The translations under genes were made by a program, and so were the position numbers. The notes beneath the pieces are model-generated. The model worked only from the letters and a program-made list of their open reading frames with translations. It did no database searches and was not told the DNA's origin. A DNA stretch of 64,000 nt from Thermodesulfovibrionales bacterium (GTDB taxonomy: Bacteria; Nitrospirota; Thermodesulfovibrionia; Thermodesulfovibrionales; Dissulfurispiraceae), in NCBI GenBank assembly GCA_020062545.1, contig JAGUWD010000009.1, positions 1 to 64,000 of the forward strand. The letters are read 5' to 3'. Shown here piece by piece: positions 44,414-53,010 of this stretch; positions within the stretch are counted from its first letter, which is position 1; every line of letters begins with the position of its first letter.

Positions 44414-44442
44414 TTAATAATGTATACTTTACAAGAATTCAA
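44414..44442 (-). promoter_or_regulatory. Promoter of CBS-NhaD operon
   Basis: Minus strand TTGAAT (44442-44437), 17-nt spacer, TATTAA (44419-44414). It begins just after the terminator of the USP gene, so CBS-NhaD is a separate unit. Confidence 0.5.
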
Positions 44443-44444
44443 AT

Positions 44445-44474
44445 AAAAAAGGCAGCCCGTGGGCTGCCTTTTTT
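44445..44474. terminator. Bidirectional intrinsic terminator
   Basis: GGCAGCCC (44451-44458) pairs with GGGCTGCC (44461-44468), flanked by six A on one side and six T on the other. It ends the leftward USP transcript. Confidence 0.85.
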
Positions 44475-44501
44475 ATGTCTTTATCTTTATAAAGACTATG
44501 C

Positions 44502-45344
44502 TTATGCCTTAACTACCAACACCGCACATGGGGAAAGTGCAATTACTCTCTCCGCCACACTGCCCATAAGGAGTTTTTCTATCCCTGTCCTTCCATACTC
44601 ACCTATTATAATCATATCCACATCTCTTTCCTTTGCCGTATTTACAGTTACTTCAAAGGGTCTGCCGACCGGGGTAAGCGTTTCTACCTCTATACCCTTT
44701 TGTTCTGCATCCTGCCTAACTTTCTCAACGTTCGCCTTTGCCTGCTCAAGTCTTTCGTTTGTCCGCGCAACTGAAAGCACTATGAGCTTCTTTGTTTGAG
44801 AACATCTCTTGCTCATATTAATTGCCTCAATCTCTGCAGCTTTACTGTATTTTGAACCATCAGTGGCAAGCAAGAGATTCTCACACCGTATCGCGGCATC
44901 CTTTGGCACCACAAGAACCTTACACGGTGCATAGCCTATAACTTTAGCAGTCACGCTCCCCATTAGAACCTTCTTGAGACCTGTTTTCCCGCGCCTTCCC
45001 ATAATGATCGCGTCTATCCCTCTTTTTTCAGCCTCTTCAACTATCGCCTTATATGGCTGGTCTGTTCTCCTTACAATAACCTCGCACTCAACATTGTCCT
45101 GCGCCGCCCTCTTCCTTATTGCATCTATATGCGCCTTTGCTTCGCTCTCCATCTTTTCCACTACTTTCTGTCCATCTGTCTCTAACTCCGGATTGACCTC
45201 CAATACATAAATCACGGATAGCTTTGCAATACATGATTTCGCAAGGTATATTGCCTCTTTTACTGCTCCTTCACTGTATTCTGACCCATCCGTAGCAAGA
45301 AGAATGTTTTTCAAAGGTCCCATGTAATCCATTCTGGTTTCCAT
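44502..45344 (-). CDS. Tandem-domain universal stress protein
   Basis: 280 residues from ATG 45344, 7 nt after GGAGGG. Two UspA domains, each with its ATP loop (NILLATDGSEYSEG ... GRRGKTGLKKVLMGSVTAKVI; NLLLATDGSKYSKA ... GEYGRTGIEKLLMGSVAERVI). Paralogue of the protein at 20605. Last gene of the GntR, TSUP, membrane protein, USP operon, closed by the terminator at 44445-44474. Confidence 0.92.
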   Translation of the reverse strand: METRMDYMGPLKNILLATDGSEYSEGAVKEAIYLAKSCIAKLSVIYVLEVNPELETDGQKVVEKMESEAKAHIDAIRKRAAQDNVECEVIVRRTDQPYKAIVEEAEKRGIDAIIMGRRGKTGLKKVLMGSVTAKVIGYAPCKVLVVPKDAAIRCENLLLATDGSKYSKAAEIEAINMSKRCSQTKKLIVLSVARTNERLEQAKANVEKVRQDAEQKGIEVETLTPVGRPFEVTVNTAKERDVDMIIIGEYGRTGIEKLLMGSVAERVIALSPCAVLVVKA

Positions 45345-45345
45345 A

Positions 45346-45762
45346 TCAGTGCCCTCCAGACTTAAGTATTCCGGATGCTGCAAGCACTAAGACAAGAACT
45401 TCCAATATCGCAAGCACTCCGTATACCGTGTCTTTCTTTTTAAAAAGTATCGGGATAATCCTTATATAGCAAAGAATAGTAATTCCAGCAAGAAAGGCTA
45501 TGCCTACAAAGTTCAGGAAATCCCCTTTTCCTATCATGCCAAGCCATCCCCAGCCGTGAGGGATATTCGTAACCTCAAGATATTTATGCACTGATAATCT
45601 CCAATATTTTGAAACATCGCCGACGGGAATATGAGGGGTTAATATTCCCGTAAGATAAATTATGAATGTTATTACAAGCGCCAGCAGCCCGACTTTCATT
45701 CCAATATCCAGCAGCTTTGCGTATGCTATCTGCTCTTGTGTTGCTTTTATTTCATTAGCCAT
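45346..45762 (-). CDS. Membrane protein linked to TSUP permease
   Basis: 138 residues, three membrane segments (about 22-42, 84-104, 112-134), preceded by AAGGAGG. Possibly a DUF1634-like accessory protein, a group often beside TauE/SafE permeases; similarity judged by layout only. Lies 33 nt after the TSUP gene. Confidence 0.6.
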   Translation of the reverse strand: MANEIKATQEQIAYAKLLDIGMKVGLLALVITFIIYLTGILTPHIPVGDVSKYWRLSVHKYLEVTNIPHGWGWLGMIGKGDFLNFVGIAFLAGITILCYIRIIPILFKKKDTVYGVLAILEVLVLVLAASGILKSGGH

Positions 45763-45795
45763 TTTATTCCTCCTTAAATTAGTAGTTTGAACTGT

Positions 45796-46764
45796 TCAGT
45801 TCCATATTCCAAGGCCTTTAAGAAGCGCTCTGGCGCCTGCAAAAAGGAGCAGTCCTATAACCATATACCTGATTGCAGTGGGTTTTGCCTTAGCAAGAAT
45901 CCTTACCCCTACGATAGAGCCGAGCATTATTCCGATAATTGAAGGAACTACCATCATGGGCAAAACAGCGCCGTTATTGACATAAATCCATGCAGCCGAT
46001 GTGTCGGTTATGGAAAGCAGAAACTTGCTTGTAGCAACAGAGACTTTCAAAGGTGCTCCCATGAGCAAATTCAGCACCGGCACATTGGCCCATCCCGCAC
46101 CGAGACCGAACATGCCTGCCATTATTCCTATGATTATAAATAACGCAAGACCCTGAGGGGTGCGATGTATCTTCCAGTTTACATCCTGCCCCGTCGAGAC
46201 CTCATGATATATGCCGTTTATTCTTAAAGCGGTAGAAAGCGCATCCGCCTGTTTGACCTCGGGATACTCCGATTTCTTCGCCATAATCATTATCGCCACT
46301 ATACCCAAGATTGTGGCTCCAAGCGCCGTTTGTACAACATTCTGAGGCAGGGCAAGACCTATCATCGCGCCTACGATTGCGCTGGATGAAGCTATAAGAG
46401 CAACCGGAATCGCCAGCCTCAAATTAGCCATTCCTTTTTTAAGGAGCCCTGGGCCGGCCGCGAGAGCGCCCGCAAGAGCGACCAGAAGACCGGCTCCTCT
46501 AACAAAATCAAGATGGAAAGGGAAAAAACCACCGATAATCGGAACAAAAAGAACGCCACCACCTACGCCTCCCAAAACAGCCACGATACCCAACACAAAT
46601 GTGACGATAAAAAGAATCAGCGGCCATCCCCACCACGGCATTGACGATTTCACGGCAGCCGACGCGTCAGTTCCCTCTGTGGATGCGAATACTGCTGCCG
46701 ACATGACAAGAACTGCAAAAACAACTGTTGCTACGAGTAAGACCTTTGAATACTGCCTTAACAT
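45796..46764 (-). CDS. TSUP (TauE/SafE) family permease
   Basis: 322 residues with an N-terminal signal or anchor and about eight membrane segments. TSUP motifs: GIVAVLGGVGGGVLFVPIIGGFF and MAGMFGLGAGWANVPVLNLLMG. Related to but distinct from the permease at 21492. AAGGAGG before the ATG; 29 nt after the GntR regulator stop, so likely controlled with it. Confidence 0.9.
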   Translation of the reverse strand: MLRQYSKVLLVATVVFAVLVMSAAVFASTEGTDASAAVKSSMPWWGWPLILFIVTFVLGIVAVLGGVGGGVLFVPIIGGFFPFHLDFVRGAGLLVALAGALAAGPGLLKKGMANLRLAIPVALIASSSAIVGAMIGLALPQNVVQTALGATILGIVAIMIMAKKSEYPEVKQADALSTALRINGIYHEVSTGQDVNWKIHRTPQGLALFIIIGIMAGMFGLGAGWANVPVLNLLMGAPLKVSVATSKFLLSITDTSAAWIYVNNGAVLPMMVVPSIIGIMLGSIVGVRILAKAKPTAIRYMVIGLLLFAGARALLKGLGIWN

Positions 46765-46793
46765 GGCTTATTCCTCCTTATAATTATTATCTA

Positions 46794-47579
46794 TTATCTT
46801 ATCCTCTCAAATTCCGTTTGAAACTTATATCTGTCACCCCTGCCCATAAGCCTTGTATAGGCAACAGGAGTGCCATCCGAACTGAGAAAAAGCCTGTGAA
46901 CAACAAGTACAGAAACACCTTCGCCTATATCAAGATTTTTTGCAGAATCTTCCCATGCCTGAGAAATCTCTATTGTCTGCAAGACCTTGAATATCTTTTT
47001 TGCCCCCTTTTCCTGAAGGACAGAATAAAGTGAGCTTTGCGCAATATCCAGATCCTCTATTTCGGGAAGCATCTGGCAAGGGACAAATGACTCCTCAAGA
47101 TATGCAGGCTCTCCATTAACCATCCTTCTGTTAAGGATGTAATATGTCTTATCATCCGTTTTCAGATACCCCTTTGCATCAGAAGGTGGCTCTTTTATCC
47201 CTTTAAACAATACCTCTTTCTCAACCTTCACCTCCTTTCCAAACATCTCTTCCGTAAGCCTCGTCTTCATTGCAAGGCCAACGACAGGCAAATTGCTGGC
47301 AACGAAAGTGCCCTTGCCCTGAATTTTTATGAGACAACCATCGGATACGAGATTATTTATAGCCTGCCTGACCGTTATCTTACTGACATTGTATTTCTTG
47401 CACAGTTCATCCTCTGTTGGAATCTGCTGCTCCATCTGCCACCTACCCGAATTTATCTCCTCAAGGAATATCCTCGTGAGCTGGATGTATAATTTCTCCC
47501 GATCGAACCTGTCTATTGTTTTATTTGGTGTTTTATTTTGTGTTTTGTTTTGCAATAGTTGTGTTTCATCTTGCATCAT
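46794..47579 (-). CDS. GntR family regulator (HutC/UTRA type)
   Basis: 261 residues. Winged HTH at about 25-95 (IFLEEINSGRWQMEQQIPTEDELCKKYNVSKITVRQAINNL), then a UTRA-type ligand-binding domain (LNRRMVNGEPAYLEESFVP ... YTRLMGRGDRYKF). Likely represses itself and the TSUP-USP operon that follows. Its promoter at 47586-47614 is full of TGATATGAT repeats, and the predicted transcription start coincides with the ATG. Confidence 0.88.
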   Translation of the reverse strand: MMQDETQLLQNKTQNKTPNKTIDRFDREKLYIQLTRIFLEEINSGRWQMEQQIPTEDELCKKYNVSKITVRQAINNLVSDGCLIKIQGKGTFVASNLPVVGLAMKTRLTEEMFGKEVKVEKEVLFKGIKEPPSDAKGYLKTDDKTYYILNRRMVNGEPAYLEESFVPCQMLPEIEDLDIAQSSLYSVLQEKGAKKIFKVLQTIEISQAWEDSAKNLDIGEGVSVLVVHRLFLSSDGTPVAYTRLMGRGDRYKFQTEFERIR

Positions 47580-47614
47580 ATTGATATGATATTATAATGA
47601 TATGATGTTGTCAA
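47575..47614 (-). promoter_or_regulatory. GntR promoter with operator-like repeats
   Basis: Minus strand TTGACA (47614-47609), 17-nt spacer, TATCAT (47591-47586). The region contains TGATATGAT twice (47582-47590 and 47599-47606 in part) and a perfect palindrome ATCATA-TTGA-TATGAT (47575-47590) over the start codon. Suits autoregulation; inferred. Confidence 0.5.
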
Positions 47615-47656
47615 GAAAATTTTAGATCCAAATCCCGATTTAGAACTTATGCTATT

Positions 47657-47784
47657 GGTAGGGATGATTGCCTGGAGCGACTTCGGCAGCCCAAGCGTAA
47701 CATGGATGTTTAAGCGGGCTGGCGTAGCTTCGGAGGAAGGCTGGATGCCTTCCGAGAATGAAGCGGAAGGCTGTCATCTCTACC
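47657..47784 (-). ncRNA. Structured 3' element, copy 1
   Basis: A 128-nt element closed by an outer stem (GGTAGGGATGAT facing GTCATCTCTACC). Its core of about 98 nt aligns without gaps with the reverse of the copy at 52867-53004. Two inner hairpins have TGGAT loops. Stem bases differ in pairs between copies (G-C to A-T, A-T to T-A, A-T to G-C twice), which keeps pairing. It lies 46 nt after the threonine dehydratase stop, on that gene's strand. Confidence 0.6.
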
Positions 47785-47830
47785 AAAAAAATTTCTATCT
47801 CTGTTTTTGGGGAAAGATGGCCAAAATGAA

Positions 47831-49015
47831 CTATTGAATAATCCGAAAACCAGCCTCTCTTATGGCGGATATTATCTCTTCTAAATGCCCATGCCCTTTT
47901 GTCTCTACAGTAAATATCACCGGTGTCTTTCCGATGGGCACATCCTGAGAAAGCCTATCATGGACAACATTGAGGATATTTCCACGTTGTACAGCAATAA
48001 TCCCTGTGATTTTATGCAGACCGCCGGGCACATCATCCACAATGACCTTAAACACGCCTATCCTGCCGCTTGAGACCAGACCCTTATGGATTATCCTGTC
48101 TATGAGGGTGAAATCGATATTACCTCCGCTCACAACCAATACTATTCTTTTGCCTTTAAGTCTCTCTTTTTGCTCTATCAAAGCGGCAAGCGGAACAGCC
48201 CCTGCACCCTCAACAACAAGCTTTTTCCTCTCAAGGAATAACAGCACGGACATTGCAATGGATTCTTCGCTGGCCTTGATAATATCATCCACATATCTCT
48301 GCATGACCTCGAATGTTTTATTCCCGATCCTGCCAACAGCTATTCCATCTGCAAGAGTGGGATGAGGAGTCCTTTCCACAATTCCCTTTGTATGAAAGGA
48401 GTCATATGCAGATGTGGCAGATACTGTTTGGATGCCTATAACTTCTGTCTTCGGAGAGAGATTTTTAATTGCTATAGATATCCCTGAAATAAGCCCGCCG
48501 CCACCAACAGGAACAAGGACAGCATCTATATCCTGTAATTCGTTTATGATCTCAAGCCCTATGGTTCCCTGACCTTCTATTATATCTTCATCGTCAAATG
48601 CATGGATGAATGTGTAATCCTTCTGAGAAATTGCATAATTCAAGGCATCGCTAAAAGTCTCGCCATGCAGGACGACCTCTGCGCCATATCCCTTTGTCGC
48701 CTCCTGTTTGACAATGGATGCAGTCAGAGGCATAACAATCTTTGCCTTTATTCCGAGTCCCGCAGCAGCAAAAGCAACGCCCTGTGCATGGTTGCCCATG
48801 GATGCGGCAATGACCTTATCGGTCTCGAGTTTCATTAATTTATTGAATGCCCCCCGCACCTTAAACGAGCCTGTCTTCTGAAGATTTTCAGCCTTTATAT
48901 AAACCTCTGCGCCGAACATTTTGCTGAATGAATTGGAATAGATCAGAGGCGTTCTGTGAATATATGTAGATATGGATTGCAGGGCATCCTGAATCGATGA
49001 AAGGTCAATATTCAT
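47831..49015 (-). CDS. ilvA: Threonine dehydratase (threonine ammonia-lyase) with ACT domain
   Basis: 394 residues. PLP enzyme that deaminates threonine to 2-oxobutyrate. PLP lysine in KTGSFKVRGAFNKL, then ASMGNHAQGVAFAA, and the Gly-rich phosphate loop VGGGGLISG. C-terminal ACT domain (about 325-394) for allosteric control. At about 390 residues it is the shorter form, between biosynthetic IlvA and catabolic TdcB; the symbol is therefore tentative. Confidence 0.88.
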   Translation of the reverse strand: MNIDLSSIQDALQSISTYIHRTPLIYSNSFSKMFGAEVYIKAENLQKTGSFKVRGAFNKLMKLETDKVIAASMGNHAQGVAFAAAGLGIKAKIVMPLTASIVKQEATKGYGAEVVLHGETFSDALNYAISQKDYTFIHAFDDEDIIEGQGTIGLEIINELQDIDAVLVPVGGGGLISGISIAIKNLSPKTEVIGIQTVSATSAYDSFHTKGIVERTPHPTLADGIAVGRIGNKTFEVMQRYVDDIIKASEESIAMSVLLFLERKKLVVEGAGAVPLAALIEQKERLKGKRIVLVVSGGNIDFTLIDRIIHKGLVSSGRIGVFKVIVDDVPGGLHKITGIIAVQRGNILNVVHDRLSQDVPIGKTPVIFTVETKGHGHLEEIISAIREAGFRIIQ

Positions 49016-49100
49016 AATGATTTCATAATTAAATCATAAATTAAGACATAAATCTATAAAAATTGACAATCTATTCAGCCTTAATGTAAAGTTTTTGTAA

Positions 49101-49952
49101 ATGGTGAAAAAGATTTTTATAATCATACCCTTCCTTGTTCTGATATTTTCTGCTATTCCAAATGCATATTCAACTGGAAAGCAGTATATAGGCATCCTTC
49201 CCTATTATGCACCTGATAAAATATGGCATTTCTATAAGCCCTTTATAGATTATCTCAACAAGACAACAGGCATTCCATGGGAACTAAAGCTTTACCACAA
49301 TTATGACGCAATAATTGACGGCATATGCAGCAACGAGATTTCCATAGCCTATCTCGGACCAAACCCTTTCGGTCTTGCTTACGAAAAATGCAAGGTAAAA
49401 CCTTTGCTGGTAATCCTCGGAGACGATGGAAAGCCTTATTATAAGTCAATAATCTTCACCAATAACCACAAAATCAGTTCCTTAAAAGAACTTAAAGGCA
49501 AACCCTTTGCCTTTGGAGACAAAGACTCCACCTCCTCCAATATTATCCCCAGAAAAATGCTTGAAGACGCGGGAATAACAATGGACATGATAAAACCGGT
49601 TTTTCTGAAAAGCCATGAAAAGATTATAAATGCAGTTGCAAGAAATGAGGCAACAGCAGGCGCTGTCAAGGTATCGGTATTCGAAAAATTCAAGGGATTG
49701 AAATTTAAAGTATTAAAGGTTTCAGAACTGATCCCCCATCACTCGTTCTGCACCGCATCAAATATCAACCCTGACATCGAGAAGAAATTTGTGAATGCAC
49801 TCCTGAAACTAAAACCGATACACGATAGTTCTGATAGAAATATCGTGAAAAACTGGGACAATGAATTACAGTACGGCTTTACACTGCCTCCTAAAGATTA
49901 TATTCAGAACATCCTGAAACTCCATAGACTATTAGAAAAATATAATGATTGA
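49101..49952 (+). CDS. PhnD-like periplasmic binding protein
   Basis: 283 residues with a signal peptide (about 1-24). Phosphate/phosphite/phosphonate-binding (PhnD, PBP type 2) family: YIGILPYYAPDKIWHFYKPFIDYLNKTTG, EISIAYLGPNPFGLAYEKC and KGKPFAFGDKDSTSSNIIPRKMLEDAG. No ABC transporter genes nearby; it overlaps the hybrid kinase gene by 8 nt, so it probably serves as a ligand sensor for that kinase. TTGACA-18-TAAAGT ends 8 nt before the ATG. Confidence 0.85.
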   Translation: MVKKIFIIIPFLVLIFSAIPNAYSTGKQYIGILPYYAPDKIWHFYKPFIDYLNKTTGIPWELKLYHNYDAIIDGICSNEISIAYLGPNPFGLAYEKCKVKPLLVILGDDGKPYYKSIIFTNNHKISSLKELKGKPFAFGDKDSTSSNIIPRKMLEDAGITMDMIKPVFLKSHEKIINAVARNEATAGAVKVSVFEKFKGLKFKVLKVSELIPHHSFCTASNINPDIEKKFVNALLKLKPIHDSSDRNIVKNWDNELQYGFTLPPKDYIQNILKLHRLLEKYND

Positions 49953-52641
49953 CAGAAACAGCATAAGATTCAAAATCATAACTCCCTTACTCATCTTCCT
50001 TACAATCATAATGCTGTCACTTCTTATTGTCGGCTATCAGGTCTCGAAAAATGTATTCTGGGAATACCACACATTCATCATATCCAGACATTCATCCGAA
50101 GTCCAGAAAATAGTAAATACCGCAATTAACGAACTCACAACATCCGGGCTCCTCGACAAAGAGATGGTTGTGGATGCAAAGAAAAAAGCGGTGATCGACG
50201 AGATAAAATCATACTGGTTAAGCAACAACCTCGCCGGGTTCATAAAAACCACAGACGGCAATATAGTCTATTCATCCCTCAATAGCACATTGATGAAATC
50301 GCTTGAGCCGCATCTCCCTGAAGATGGAGATTTCCACTTTAGCAAGACATTCACACATATCGGCGGCTCTGTAATAAATATTCCACTTTGGAACTGTAAG
50401 GCGGTCTTCATAGAAGAACCCCTCATCCCCTTTATATACCTCTTATCCAGAGACACAACGACGGCACTTATGGCTCCTTTGATTGCCATAAGCTGTATAC
50501 TGATTGCCGTAGTTACCTTTCTTGTCATGCGGAAAAATCTCCAGAAGCCCATAGAAGCTATGATATCCAATATACAGGCCGGTCAAGAGGTGAATGGGAC
50601 AGGCATAACAGAACTGGATACGGTTGGTTCTGCCATAAACAATGCATTCGAAAGGCTCAACAAAAAGACAGCACAGTACCAGACACTTCACAACATTGCC
50701 GTATCCATACATGAATATTTCTCGATAGACGAAATACTCAATTTAATCATTGACAGAGCCAGCCAGTTGATAAATGCAGAGCTTGCTGCCATTACCCTCT
50801 ATGACGACAAGGGGAAATTCAAAAGACTCATTACAAGAGGCACAACAATAAGAACCGGAGATGCATTGCCAGAAGGCAAAGGACTGCTAAAATTTATGCG
50901 TCTTTCCATTACACCGGTTCGCATAGACAATGTATCGGAGCATCATGCATTCAGCGGCTCATTTCCCGAAGGCCATCCTGTAATAAGGAATCTGCTGGCA
51001 TATCCCATATTTTCGGGTGAAGGGAGGCCTGTCGGCGCTCTATATTTCGGCAATAAACCAGAAGGTTTTACCGATGATGATGAGAGCATCCTCAAGGCCA
51101 TTTCTGCAGACGCAGCAATAGCACTCAATAAGGCCGAAAACCTGATGCAGCTTCAAAGATTCCAGCAGGTCATAGACTCTGCCTTCGATGTAATTGTAGT
51201 TACTGATGCCGACGGATACATCACATACGTCAACCCTGCATTTGAAACCGTTACGGGCTATTCAGTGCAAGAGGCCATCGGCAAAAAGACCAATATATTG
51301 AAAAGCGGCTACCACGATGAAGACTTTTATAAAAACCTGTGGAATACCATCAAGGCAGGCGACGCATGGAAAGGAGAATTCATAAACAGGAAAAAGAACG
51401 GAGAGATATATTATGCATCGTCGGTCATCTTTCCAATTTATGCAGAAGGAGATGTCCAATATGCCTCTATACAGAGGGATGTGACACAGGAGAAAAAGCT
51501 TTACGAACAGCTCTTAAGGGCGCAGAAGATGGAGGCAATCGGGACACTTGCAGGCGGCATAGCCCATGACTTCAACAACCTCCTGACAGCAATACTCGGG
51601 TATTCAGAGATTATGCTGGGCATGACAAAAGAGGGAGAGCCGTTCTATAGACCTGCAACCATCATTAACAATGCAGCACAGAAAGGTGCGGATCTGGCAA
51701 AGAAGATCCTCATGGTAACCAGAAAAGAGAAGATGGAGGCAAAGCCTGTCAATATAAACGAGATAATCCACAACTCCATGGAGCTCCTTCAGAGGAGCAT
51801 TCCCAAGAACATAGAGATTGTAATAAATCTTAAAGAAGACGTCCCAAAAATAATGGCTGACCCCTCACAGATGCAGCAGGTGATCATGAACCTTGCCGTG
51901 AATGCCCGCGATGCCATGCAGGATGGAGGAAGATTGATCATAGAAACGGCTGTGGTGGGCACAGAGAACGGTGCTGCCAACGGCATACCTTTTGACAAAG
52001 GTGGGTTCATAAAATTATCCGTTTCCGATACAGGCACAGGCATGGACACAGAGACACAGAGAAAGATATTCGATCCGTTCTTCACAACAAAGGAGACAGG
52101 AAAAGGCACAGGACTCGGGCTCTACATAGTTCATTCAGTGGTAAGCAATCACGGAGGATACGTAAACCTCTATAGCGAACCGTTCAAAGGGACAAGGTTC
52201 AATATATACCTGCCCATCACAAAAACCGCTGATATGGAGGAATCAGGCGAAGCTGAAGATATAATGGGTTCGGGGACTATCCTCGTGATAGACGATGAGA
52301 CTGATGTCAGGGAACTATGCAAGGATATGCTGGAACCCCTTGGATACACTGTCCTGCTTGCAGGAAGCGGCAGCGACGGCATAAACCTCTTCAGAGCGAT
52401 GAAGGATAAAATATCACTTGTTATTGTTGACATGATAATGCCAAAAATGGGGGGCAGCGAGGTTTTTCAGGCGCTGAAGACAATAAAGCCAGATATAAAG
52501 GTAATACTCTGTTCAGGCTATAGCCATGAAGGCTTTGCAGGAATAGACAAACTACTGAAAAGCGGTGCCGCAGGGTTTGTACAAAAGCCATTTACTCGCC
52601 ATTCAATCGCACAGGCCATCAAAAAGGCGCTGTCAGAATAG
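49945..52641 (+). CDS. Hybrid histidine kinase with GAF, PAS and receiver
   Basis: 898 residues. Two membrane segments (about 10-32 and 176-196) around a periplasmic domain, HAMP-like linker, GAF (about 255-397), PAS/PAC (400-520), HisKA with His541 ([21 protein letters not shown]), HATPase ([36 protein letters not shown]), and a C-terminal receiver with its Asp in [12 protein letters not shown] phosphorelay kinase, likely sensing through the PhnD-like protein with which it is translationally coupled. No separate output regulator is adjacent. Confidence 0.92.
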   Translation: MIDRNSIRFKIITPLLIFLTIIMLSLLIVGYQVSKNVFWEYHTFIISRHSSEVQKIVNTAINELTTSGLLDKEMVVDAKKKAVIDEIKSYWLSNNLAGFIKTTDGNIVYSSLNSTLMKSLEPHLPEDGDFHFSKTFTHIGGSVINIPLWNCKAVFIEEPLIPFIYLLSRDTTTALMAPLIAISCILIAVVTFLVMRKNLQKPIEAMISNIQAGQEVNGTGITELDTVGSAINNAFERLNKKTAQYQTLHNIAVSIHEYFSIDEILNLIIDRASQLINAELAAITLYDDKGKFKRLITRGTTIRTGDALPEGKGLLKFMRLSITPVRIDNVSEHHAFSGSFPEGHPVIRNLLAYPIFSGEGRPVGALYFGNKPEGFTDDDESILKAISADAAIALNKAENLMQLQRFQQVIDSAFDVIVVTDADGYITYVNPAFETVTGYSVQEAIGKKTNILKSGYHDEDFYKNLWNTIKAGDAWKGEFINRKKNGEIYYASSVIFPIYAEGDVQYASIQRDVTQEKKLYEQLLRAQKMEAIGTLAGGIAHDFNNLLTAILGYSEIMLGMTKEGEPFYRPATIINNAAQKGADLAKKILMVTRKEKMEAKPVNINEIIHNSMELLQRSIPKNIEIVINLKEDVPKIMADPSQMQQVIMNLAVNARDAMQDGGRLIIETAVVGTENGAANGIPFDKGGFIKLSVSDTGTGMDTETQRKIFDPFFTTKETGKGTGLGLYIVHSVVSNHGGYVNLYSEPFKGTRFNIYLPITKTADMEESGEAEDIMGSGTILVIDDETDVRELCKDMLEPLGYTVLLAGSGSDGINLFRAMKDKISLVIVDMIMPKMGGSEVFQALKTIKPDIKVILCSGYSHEGFAGIDKLLKSGAAGFVQKPFTRHSIAQAIKKALSE

Positions 52642-52663
52642 AAAAGGAAGGAGATTTATAAAA

Positions 52664-52867
52664 ATGACAGAGACTACTTTAAAAATCGAAGGCATGAGCT
52701 GCCAGCACTGCGTGATGAGGGTGAAAAAGGCCGTCGATGCAGTTGCAGGTGTTACAAAATCAGATGTGGCTGTGGGCAGTGCCACTATTCAGTTCGATGA
52801 ATCAAAAGCGAAAAAAGAAGACATCAAGGCAGCAATCGAGAAAGCAGGATATAAGGTAATAAGTTAA
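52664..52867 (+). CDS. Heavy-metal-associated (HMA) metallochaperone
   Basis: 67 residues from ATG 52664, 9 nt after AGGAGA; the frame from 52565 is a shadow of the kinase end. Complete HMA domain: LKIEGMSCQHCVMRVKKAV (metal site MSCQHC) and AIEKAGYKVIS. CopZ/MerP-like copper or mercury chaperone. No metal ATPase gene is close by. Confidence 0.92.
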   Translation: MTETTLKIEGMSCQHCVMRVKKAVDAVAGVTKSDVAVGSATIQFDESKAKKEDIKAAIEKAGYKVIS

Positions 52868-53004
52868 AACAGAGAGCAGGTAAAGCATTTCCGCTTCATT
52901 CTCGAATGGCATCCAGCCATTCTCCGAAGCAAAGACAGCCCGCTTAGGCATCCATGCCTCGCTTGGGCTGTCCAAGTCGCTCCAATACTTTGCCTGCTCT
53001 CTGT
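52867..53004 (+). ncRNA. Structured 3' element, copy 2
   Basis: A 138-nt element beginning at the HMA gene's stop codon. AACAGAGAGCAGG (52867-52879) pairs perfectly with CCTGCTCTCTGTT (52992-53004). The inner part is the reverse of copy 1 (47657-47784), so each copy has the same orientation relative to its upstream gene. The outer stems are unrelated in sequence between copies. It may also mark the convergent pheT end. Confidence 0.6.
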
Positions 53005-53010
53005 TATGTA

